Below, piece after piece: positions 43,515-50,360 of a DNA stretch of 64,000 nucleotides. The position numbers and the translations under genes were made by a program. The stretch's first letter is position 1. The number at the start of each line of letters is the position of its first letter. The notes beneath the pieces are model-generated. The model was not told where the DNA came from. It saw nothing but the letters and a program-made list of their open reading frames with translations, and ran no database searches. This DNA is from Hyphomicrobiales bacterium (lineage in GTDB: Bacteria > Pseudomonadota > Alphaproteobacteria > Rhizobiales > Rhizobiaceae). Where the stretch lies: positions 28,675 through 92,674 of the forward strand of contig UBQW01000005.1 in assembly GCA_900467745.1 (NCBI GenBank). Reading direction: 5' to 3'.

Positions 43515-44093
43515 TCAGCGGCCGGTGTAGATCCTGATACCCTTCAGCACGGCAGCCGCCAGCGCCGATTTCAGCACCGCGCCGAGGATGAAGGGCGCAA
43601 CGCCGAGCAGCCATGCCTTTTCCATGCCGAGCAGGTTGGCAAGCCACAGGCCGCCGATCGCCAGGCACAGGATATTGGCGGCGAAATGAGCGGCGAAGCT
43701 GCGGATCACGGCATCGCCGGTCCAGCCGCGCGCGGCGAGCCAGCCGGCAAGGGCCGCGATCACGGGGAAGGATGCGAGATAGCCCGCCGTCGGGCCGGCG
43801 AAGGGGGCCAGACCACCGGCGCCACCAGCCAGAACCGGGAAGCCCATGGCTGCTTCAGCAAGCCAGGCGAGAACCGTCGCCGCGCCGAGACGCCAGCCAT
43901 ATAGCGCGCCGATCATTGTGACCGCGAAAGTCTGCATGGTGATCGGCACCGGCACCATCGGCACCGAGATCTGCGAGGCGAGCGCCAGGATGAGCGTGCC
44001 TGCCAGCACGAAGACGGCCTTGATAGCGGCCGGGCGGGCGGCGAGGCGCAGCGGGTCGAAACGGAACTCCCGGGATTGATCGAACAGGGACAT
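43515..44093 (-). CDS. bioY: Biotin ECF transporter substrate-binding membrane protein BioY
   Basis: A 192-residue membrane protein, the S-component that binds biotin in the inner membrane. About six hydrophobic segments are visible, with VFVLAGTLILALASQISVPMVPVPITMQTFAVTMIGALYGWRLGAA and GFPVLAGGAGGLAPFAGPTAGYLASFPVIAALAGWLAARGW as the typical BioY signatures. The energising BioMN genes are not in this window. A BioR box lies 18-27 bp upstream of the start. The next gene (DUF1284) is in the same transcript. Confidence 0.95.
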   Translation of the reverse strand: MSLFDQSREFRFDPLRLAARPAAIKAVFVLAGTLILALASQISVPMVPVPITMQTFAVTMIGALYGWRLGAATVLAWLAEAAMGFPVLAGGAGGLAPFAGPTAGYLASFPVIAALAGWLAARGWTGDAVIRSFAAHFAANILCLAIGGLWLANLLGMEKAWLLGVAPFILGAVLKSALAAAVLKGIRIYTGR

Positions 44094-44110
44094 GAACTCT
44101 CCTTCTCAAA

Positions 44111-44120
44111 TTATAGATAA
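44111..44120. promoter_or_regulatory. BioR box upstream of bioY
   Basis: TTATAGATAA, the known recognition site of the GntR-family biotin repressor BioR of alphaproteobacteria, 18 bp upstream of the bioY start. Binding would block bioY transcription when biotin is sufficient. Confidence 0.85.
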
Positions 44121-44274
44121 TTTTTGATTCTCATCTATTTTATGAGAGAGATTTTTTGCGATGGCAAGCGGTTGCGATGCGATTGCGCAGTGAACAAATG
44201 GGATGATGTGCACGATCGGCCATGAAAACAGGCGCAAAGGCGCGAATTTCCAGGGAAATCACACCGAAAATAAA

Positions 44275-44284
44275 TTATCTATAA
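44275..44284. promoter_or_regulatory. Second BioR box, downstream of bioR
   Basis: TTATCTATAA, the reverse complement of the first box, lies 10 bp past the bioR stop and 164 bp from the other box centre. It is embedded in an A/T-rich tract, so it may bind BioR cooperatively with the bioY-proximal box. Confidence 0.75.
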
Positions 44285-44294
44285 TTTTTGGAGA

Positions 44295-44972
44295 TCAGCC
44301 GACGATGGCGAAAGCTTCGCCGTTTTCGCCGCTTTTGTTGATGGATTTCGGCGCACGGCCGATCCATTGGACGTGTCGCTCAAGGATGCCGGCCGCCTCT
44401 TCCGCCCTGCCCTGGCGCAAGGCCACGAGGATGGCGCGGTGGTCGTGGTCGGTGCGCTTTTCCCAGCCCGAACGCCAGGCGGAAAACAGGAAGCGGGCGC
44501 TGGCGGCGTGGAGATCGTCGATCGAGGCGAGCAGACGACTCATGTTGCAGGGCGTGAGGATCAGGCGATGGAAACGGCGGTTGGCCTCCTCCCAGGCATG
44601 AACGTCGGCCGCCGCATCGCCCTCGCGGGTCGCCTCTTCGGCGGCGTCGAGGATCGCAGGCGTCAGGTGCTTGGCGGCGTGGCGCAGCGCCAAGACTTCG
44701 AGTGCGGCGCGCATCTCGGCCACCTCGCGGACCTCCTTGATGTCGAAGGAGGCGACGCGCACGCCGCGGCGCGGCTCGCTGATCGCCAAGCCCTGGGCCT
44801 CCAGGCGGCGGAAGGCTTCGCGCACGGGCACGTGGCTGGCGCCGAACTCCTCGGCGATATGATCCTGGCGCAGACGGAAGCCGGCAGGCAGTTCGCCGCG
44901 AACGATGCGGTCGGCGAGCACGCGGCTGATGCGGCTTGCGATTGTGTCTTCCGGTTCCTTGGCCATACTCAT
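44295..44972 (-). CDS. bioR: Biotin regulator BioR, GntR family
   Basis: A 225-residue regulator, start at ATG 44972 or 44966. The N-terminal winged helix (ISRVLADRIVRGELPAGFRLRQDHIAEEFGASHVPVREAFRRLEAQGLAISEPRRGVRVA) is the GntR type. The C-terminal helical FCD-type domain (MRAALEVLALRHAAKHLTPAILD ... NRRFHRLILTPCNM ... DHDHRAILVALRQGRAEEAAGILERHV) would bind the effector. Two BioR boxes and bioY directly downstream identify it as BioR, known to repress biotin uptake and synthesis genes. Confidence 0.88.
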   Translation of the reverse strand: MSMAKEPEDTIASRISRVLADRIVRGELPAGFRLRQDHIAEEFGASHVPVREAFRRLEAQGLAISEPRRGVRVASFDIKEVREVAEMRAALEVLALRHAAKHLTPAILDAAEEATREGDAAADVHAWEEANRRFHRLILTPCNMSRLLASIDDLHAASARFLFSAWRSGWEKRTDHDHRAILVALRQGRAEEAAGILERHVQWIGRAPKSINKSGENGEAFAIVG

Positions 44973-45166
44973 CCATTAGAGGGCGAGCCGTGGCTTGTCG
45001 AGATGGCTTGTCGCGGCGGCAAGCGCCTGCATCCGCAGGCATTTCAATTGAGCGCAACCCTAGCCACCCGGCACCCGCAGGCCAGCCATGACGCCCGGCC
45101 GGTTGAGATCGGGCGAGGCATCGTGTAAAGCCGCAGCATCCCCACAAACCAAGGCTTGAGACTTAT

Positions 45167-45856
45167 ATGAACGGCTTCGACCTCATCCTTTTCGACTGCG
45201 ACGGTGTTCTGGTCGATTCCGAAATCATCGCGGCGGACGTGGAGTCCAAGCTTCTGACGGAAGCTGGCTACCCGATCAGCATCGAGGAGATGGGCGAGCG
45301 CTTCTCCGGCATGACCTGGCAGAACATCCTCATGGAAGTGGAGCGCGACGCCAGCATTCCGCTCTCGGCCTCGCTGCTCGACAAGTCCGAGAAGCTGCTC
45401 GACATGCGCCTCGCTTCCGACGTGCAGGCGATCGCCGGCGTCGAGGCGGCCATCAAGCGCATCGATCTCAAGCGCTGCATCTGCTCGAACTCGTCGAGCG
45501 CGCGGCTGACCATGATGCTCTCCAAGGTGGGGCTCAGCCAGTTCTTCGCGCCGAACATCTTCTCCGCCAAGGATCTTGGCGCCGATCGCGTCAAGCCGAA
45601 GCCCGATATCTTCCTGCACGGCGCCAAGCAGATGGGCGCTTCGCCGTCGCGCTGCGTGGTGGTCGAGGATTCCGTGCACGGCGTCCACGCGGCCCGCGCC
45701 GCGGGCATGCGGGTGATCGGCTTCACCGGCGCCTCGCACACCTACCCCTCGCACGCCGACCGGTTGACGGATGCCGGTGCCGAGACGGTGATCTCGCGGA
45801 TGGTGGATCTGCCGGGTGTGGTGGCGGCGCTGGCGGAGTGGGAAGGCGTCGCTTGA
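45167..45856 (+). CDS. HAD-family hydrolase, beta-phosphoglucomutase-like
   Basis: A 229-residue haloacid dehalogenase-fold phosphatase. Motif I is LFDCDGVLVDSE (D10, D12), motif II is ICSNSSSARL, motif III is RVKPKPDIFLHGA, and the acidic motif IV is CVVVEDSVHGVHAARAAGMRVIGF. The helical cap lies at about 18-85. It matches the DxD-type sugar-phosphate phosphatase/phosphoglucomutase-like subgroup; substrate unknown. The ATG follows a weak site. Single gene, followed by a mosaic repeat. Confidence 0.9.
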   Translation: MNGFDLILFDCDGVLVDSEIIAADVESKLLTEAGYPISIEEMGERFSGMTWQNILMEVERDASIPLSASLLDKSEKLLDMRLASDVQAIAGVEAAIKRIDLKRCICSNSSSARLTMMLSKVGLSQFFAPNIFSAKDLGADRVKPKPDIFLHGAKQMGASPSRCVVVEDSVHGVHAARAAGMRVIGFTGASHTYPSHADRLTDAGAETVISRMVDLPGVVAALAEWEGVA

Positions 45857-45897
45857 AACTGATTGGCGTGTTTGAGGAAATGGGCTTAGGCGTTTGG

Positions 45898-46036
45898 CCG
45901 TGTAGCCCCCTCATCCGCCTGCCGGCACCTTCTCCCCGCTGGGGAGAAGAGACTCGGGGCTGGCCGCTCGCTCAACCTCCCCTTCTCCCCGACGGGGAGA
46001 AGGTGGCCCGAAGGGTCGGATGAGGGGGCCACACGG
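45898..46036. repeat. Rhizobial intergenic mosaic-type palindromic element
   Basis: 20-bp outer inverted repeats with one mismatch (45898-45917, beginning CCGTGTAGCCCCC; 46017-46036) enclose two inner hairpins built on CTTCTCCCCG and CGGGGAGAAG. The same design, with related end sequences, recurs at 62,118-62,235 and at the right window edge. Such elements are dispersed in many copies in Rhizobiaceae genomes. Confidence 0.85.
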
Positions 46037-46097
46037 CACGCCCTCAAACTTTGAAATCGCGATACCTCGGCAACCGCGATCCCCTACCCCAAAAACC

Positions 46098-46754
46098 TCA
46101 GCTGGACTTCTTCTTGCCCTTGCCCTTGGCAGGCGCGCCCTGGTCGAAGCCGACGTTGACGCGAACCAGTGCGCCGGAGCCGACGGGCAGCTTGATGTCG
46201 TCCTTGCGGAACAGGACCTGGGTGGCGCCGGTCGGGTCGATCTGGGCGGGGAAGTTGGTGACTTCCGAATAGAGCGCGTCTTCGCCGTCGAAGACGGAGA
46301 TGCGGATCGGCAGCGTGACGTTGCCACCGGTGCCGGCCGGGCCTGCGACGACGCGGACCTGTGCCACGACGGTCATCACGAGGTTCTGGTCGTTCAGCGT
46401 GCACTGGCGCGTGTAGTTGCCGATCGAGGCCTGGAAGGAGAGCTTGTCGGGCGCGCCGGTCTTGGCGCCGCCTGCGTAGCGGTAGAGGATCGCGTCGGCG
46501 TCCTTCATGTAGATGGTCGGGCAAGCGCCCTGGACGACGCGCGCCGTATTGCCGGAAGCCGTGGTGGCGGTGCCGATCGACGGGTCGTTGGAGGACGGGT
46601 TGGCGGGCGACAGCGGCATGATCTGGCCGGTGGCGCCGGATGGTGCCGTTTCCGCCGTCTTCGTTTCTCCACCGCCCATCCCGAGCGAGTTGCAGCCGAC
46701 CAGAACAGCCGCGAAGGATACGGAAGCGATAAGACGAGAGACCTTGCCGAGCAC
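46098..46754 (-). CDS. Conserved lipoprotein
   Basis: A 218-residue protein from GTG 46754 with GAGGG upstream; the open frame continues but without better start. The signal peptide ends in a lipobox (VGC, cysteine near residue 20). The first 50 mature residues are low in complexity (SLGMGGGETKTAETAPSGATG), followed by a beta-rich domain (VVQGACPTIYMKDADAILYRYAGG ... RQCTLNDQNLVMTVVAQVRVVAGPAGTGGNVTLPIRISVFDGEDALYSE) and a lysine-rich end. Function unknown; a periplasmic or outer-membrane role is likely. Confidence 0.75.
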   Translation of the reverse strand: MLGKVSRLIASVSFAAVLVGCNSLGMGGGETKTAETAPSGATGQIMPLSPANPSSNDPSIGTATTASGNTARVVQGACPTIYMKDADAILYRYAGGAKTGAPDKLSFQASIGNYTRQCTLNDQNLVMTVVAQVRVVAGPAGTGGNVTLPIRISVFDGEDALYSEVTNFPAQIDPTGATQVLFRKDDIKLPVGSGALVRVNVGFDQGAPAKGKGKKKSS

Positions 46755-46989
46755 GATTATTCCACCCTCTTCACAAAGTTTTTTGCCAGGCCTGCTGAGT
46801 GAAAACAGGGCCTTTCGTGACAGTTTGCGATGGTCTATATCAGCGGCGCAAACAAAAATCGATTGGGTAAGCACTGTTTTGATGCACATTTCGGGATTGC
46901 AGCCGGCGAAGGCCGGAGCTGCGGCCAAAGGGCGGCGCGACACAGGTTTTCTCTTCAATCCGGATTTTATTTAGGCCGGCACATCAAGG

Positions 46990-48390
46990 ATGACGACAGT
47001 GGAATATATCTCGACCCGCGGCAAAGCCCCTGCTCTCGGTTTCTGCGATGCACTGCTGGCGGGCCTGGCGCGTGACGGTGGCCTCTATGTGCCGCGCGAA
47101 TGGCCGCAATTCTCCAAGAAAGAGATCCGGGCGCTGCGCGGCAAGAGCTACCAGGATATCGCCTTCACCATCCTGTCGCCGTTCACCAACGGTGAAATTC
47201 CTGCCGACACGTTTCGGGCGATGATCGACGAAGCCTATGGCACCTTCCGCCATCCGGCGATCGCGCCCCTGGTGCAGACCGGCCCGAACAGCTTCGTGAT
47301 GGAGCTCTTCCACGGCACGACGCTCGCCTTCAAGGATGTGGCGATGCAGCTTCTGGCGCGGCTGATGGACTACGCGCTGGAAAAGCGCGGCGAGCGCGCC
47401 ACCATCGTCGGCGCCACCTCGGGCGACACGGGCGGGGCTGCCATCGACGCATTCGCCGGCCGCGAGCGCACCGACATCTTCATCCTCTTCCCGCATGGCA
47501 AGGTTTCGCCGGTTCAGCAGCGGCAGATGACGACGTCGACGGCGTCCAACGTGCATGCGCTCGCCGTCGAGGGCAATTTCGACGATTGCCAGAACCTCGT
47601 GAAGGCGATGTTCAACGACGGCGCGTTCCGCGACAAGGTGAAGCTCTCGGGCGTCAACTCGATCAACTGGGCGCGCATCATGGCGCAGATCGTCTATTAC
47701 TTCACGACGGCGATCACGCTTGGCGCACCTGATCGCAAGGTCTCGTTCACCGTGCCGACCGGCAATTTCGGCGACATCTTCGCCGGTTATTGCGCAAAGC
47801 GCATGGGCCTGCCGATCGGCAAGCTGGTCGTCGCCACCAACGAAAACGACATCATGGCGCGCACGATCAAAACCGGTCGCTACGAGATGAAGGACGTCAA
47901 GGCGACGACCTCGCCGTCGATGGACATCCAGATCTCGTCGAACTTCGAACGGCTGCTGTTCGAGGCCTATGGCCGCGATGCCTCGAAGGTTCGCGCCGCC
48001 ATGGACAGCCTGAAGCAGTCGAACGGTTTCGACATTTCCGCCGATGCCATGTCCTTCATCAAGAAGGATTTCCGCGCCGGCCGTGCCAGCGAAAAGCAGG
48101 TGGCCGAGACGATCAAGACCACGCTCGAAAAGACCGGCTACCTGCTCGATCCGCATTCGGCGATCGGCGTTTTCGTTGCCGACAAGCACGAAAAGGCCAA
48201 TTCGCCGATGGTGACGCTTGCCACCGCGCATCCGGCTAAGTTCCCCGCCGCCGTAAAATCCGCATCCGGTATTGACCCCGCGCTTCCGACGTGGCTTGCT
48301 GATTTGATGGACAAGGAGGAGCGCTTTCAGATCGTTAAGCCCGAGCTCAAAGAGGTAGAAACATTTATCGACGAGCATTCCCGGGCCTAA
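46990..48390 (+). CDS. thrC: Threonine synthase
   Basis: A 466-residue PLP enzyme converting O-phosphohomoserine to threonine, the last step of the pathway. The Schiff-base lysine is K115 in HGTTLAFKDVAMQL. Phosphate-binding glycines lie in GATSGDTGGAAIDAFAG, and the N-terminal EYISTRGKAPALGFCDALLAGLARDGGLYVPREWP is typical. Length matches the long subtype. It heads a rightward run thrC, M16 protease, GNAT, EAL with short gaps and overlaps, a common rhizobial order. Confidence 0.96.
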   Translation: MTTVEYISTRGKAPALGFCDALLAGLARDGGLYVPREWPQFSKKEIRALRGKSYQDIAFTILSPFTNGEIPADTFRAMIDEAYGTFRHPAIAPLVQTGPNSFVMELFHGTTLAFKDVAMQLLARLMDYALEKRGERATIVGATSGDTGGAAIDAFAGRERTDIFILFPHGKVSPVQQRQMTTSTASNVHALAVEGNFDDCQNLVKAMFNDGAFRDKVKLSGVNSINWARIMAQIVYYFTTAITLGAPDRKVSFTVPTGNFGDIFAGYCAKRMGLPIGKLVVATNENDIMARTIKTGRYEMKDVKATTSPSMDIQISSNFERLLFEAYGRDASKVRAAMDSLKQSNGFDISADAMSFIKKDFRAGRASEKQVAETIKTTLEKTGYLLDPHSAIGVFVADKHEKANSPMVTLATAHPAKFPAAVKSASGIDPALPTWLADLMDKEERFQIVKPELKEVETFIDEHSRA

Positions 48391-48417
48391 TCGGCAGAAG
48401 GCGCAGAAAGATAGCCA

Positions 48418-49716
48418 ATGACAGTTGAGTGCACCCGGCTCAAATCCGGGCTGACAGTAGTGACACAGACCATGCCGCATCTCGAAAGTGCAGCACTCGG
48501 GGTCTGGATCAAATCAGGTTCGCGCAACGAGACGACAGACGAGCACGGGATTGCCCACCTGCTCGAACACATGGCCTTCAAGGGAACCGCGCGCCGCAGC
48601 GCCCGCGAGATCGCCGAACAGATCGAGGATGTCGGTGGCGAAGTAAACGCCGCCACCTCGACCGAAACGACCTCCTACTACGCGCGCGTCCTGAAAGACC
48701 ACGTGCCGCTCGCCGTCGATATCCTGGCCGACATCCTCACCGAATCCGCTTTCGAAGAGGAAGAGCTGGAGCGTGAGAAGCAGGTCATCCTGCAGGAAAT
48801 CAACGCCGCCAACGACACGCCCGATGATGTGGTGTTCGATCGGTTTTCCGAAGTCGCCTATCGCGACCAGACGCTCGGCCGCGCCATTCTCGGCACGCCG
48901 CAGACGGTGGTCTCGTTCACGCCGCAGCAGATCCGCGGCTATCTCAGCCGCAACTACACGACCGACCGCATGTTCGTGGTCGCAGCCGGCGCCGTGCAGC
49001 ACGACGAGTTCGTGCGCATGGTCGAGGAGCGATTCGCATCGCTGCCGACCGCGCCGAGCGCCACGCCGGTCATGGACCCCGCCAAGTATATCGGCGGCAA
49101 CATCCGCGAGACGCGCGACCTGATGGACGCCCAGATCCTGCTCGGCTTCGAGGGCAAGGCCTATCACGCGCGCGACTTCTACTGTTCGCAGATCCTCGCC
49201 AACATCCTCGGCGGCGGCATGTCGTCCCGCCTGTTCCAGGAAGTGCGCGAAATCCGCGGCCTCTGCTATTCGATCTATGCCTTCCACTGGGGCTTCTCCG
49301 ACACCGGCATCTTCGGCATTCATGCCGCGACCGGCGGCGAAAACTTGCCGGAACTGGTGCCTGTCATCATCGACGAGCTGCACAAGTCGGCGACCTCGAT
49401 CGACCAGAAGGAAATCGAGCGTGCCCGCGCGCAGATCCGCGCCCAGCTTCTGATGGGCCAGGAAAGCCCGGCGGCGCGCGCCGGCCAGGTGGCGCGGCAG
49501 ATGATGCTCTACGGCCGGCCGATCTCCAATCCTGAAATGATGGAGCGGCTGGAAGGCATCACCATAGAACGCCTGACCGACCTTGCCGGCCGGCTGTTCT
49601 TCGACACCGTGCCGACGCTTTCGGCGATCGGCCCGCTCGAGCATCTGGCGCCGATGGAAGACATCGCCGCGTCGCTCACCTCGCCTGCCCCACAGGGCAA
49701 GCAAGCCGTACTTTGA
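48418..49716 (+). CDS. M16-family zinc peptidase (mitochondrial processing peptidase-like)
   Basis: A 432-residue insulinase-family protease. The inverted zinc motif is HLLEH (H47, E50, H51) in HGIAHLLEHMAFKGTARRSA, and the third ligand is E127 in LEREKQVILQEINAANDTPDD, the usual 76 residues after H51. The R-Y-type C-terminal motif SSRLFQEVREIRGLCYSIYAFH is also present. It is a cytoplasmic or periplasmic peptidase resembling the beta subunit of the mitochondrial processing peptidase. It lies 28 bp after thrC. Confidence 0.93.
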   Translation: MTVECTRLKSGLTVVTQTMPHLESAALGVWIKSGSRNETTDEHGIAHLLEHMAFKGTARRSAREIAEQIEDVGGEVNAATSTETTSYYARVLKDHVPLAVDILADILTESAFEEEELEREKQVILQEINAANDTPDDVVFDRFSEVAYRDQTLGRAILGTPQTVVSFTPQQIRGYLSRNYTTDRMFVVAAGAVQHDEFVRMVEERFASLPTAPSATPVMDPAKYIGGNIRETRDLMDAQILLGFEGKAYHARDFYCSQILANILGGGMSSRLFQEVREIRGLCYSIYAFHWGFSDTGIFGIHAATGGENLPELVPVIIDELHKSATSIDQKEIERARAQIRAQLLMGQESPAARAGQVARQMMLYGRPISNPEMMERLEGITIERLTDLAGRLFFDTVPTLSAIGPLEHLAPMEDIAASLTSPAPQGKQAVL

Positions 49717-49745
49717 ACCTGCATTCGCGTTGCCGGGAGTGATCG

Positions 49746-50360
49746 ATGCCAAAATCGGTGTTTCGGTTCCTGTCTCGGCAGCCGGAAGCAGTTGAAATCG
49801 AAGACGCCAATTATGTGCTGCGGCTGCCGCGCTACCAGGATTTCAACCAGTGGCACAAGCTGCGGTCGGCAAGCCGCGGCTTTCTCGAACGCTGGGAGCC
49901 GACCTGGCGCCGCGACGAGCTGACGGAAGGCTCGTACCGGGCGCGCGTCATTCGCGGCAAGCAGGAATACGCGTCGGGACAGGCCGTTCCGCTGCTTCTT
50001 TTCCACCGTGAAAACATGACGCTGCTCGGCGGCATCACCATCGGCTATATCAGGCGCGGCGCCGCGCAGAGCTGCATGATCGGCTACTGGATGGGCGAAG
50101 CACATGCCGGCCAGGGCCATATGTTCGCCGCACTTCAATTGGTTATACCCTACATCTTCGCAGGCCTTGAGTTGCACCGTATCGAAGCAGCCTGTATTCC
50201 AGACAATGCTCGGAGCATCCGCCTGCTTGAAAAAGCCGGGTTTCAGCGGGAAGGCTATCTGCGCGGATACTTGAAGATCAACGGTCAGTGGCATGATCAC
50301 GTGATGTTTTCACTGCTCGCCACCGATACGGATAAAGGCAGGATAACCGACAGCCGATGA
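49746..50360 (+). CDS. GNAT acetyltransferase, RimJ/RimL-like
   Basis: A 204-residue N-acetyltransferase. The acetyl-CoA-binding core is IGYWMGEAHAGQGHMFAALQLVIPYIF, with the downstream LHRIEAACIPDNARSIRLLEKAGFQREGYLRGYLKINGQWHDHVMFSLL typical of the RimJ/RimL subgroup that acetylates ribosomal protein N-termini or related substrates. Substrate here is unknown. The start is 29 bp after the protease, and the stop overlaps the start of the EAL gene by ATGA. Confidence 0.9.
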   Translation: MPKSVFRFLSRQPEAVEIEDANYVLRLPRYQDFNQWHKLRSASRGFLERWEPTWRRDELTEGSYRARVIRGKQEYASGQAVPLLLFHRENMTLLGGITIGYIRRGAAQSCMIGYWMGEAHAGQGHMFAALQLVIPYIFAGLELHRIEAACIPDNARSIRLLEKAGFQREGYLRGYLKINGQWHDHVMFSLLATDTDKGRITDSR

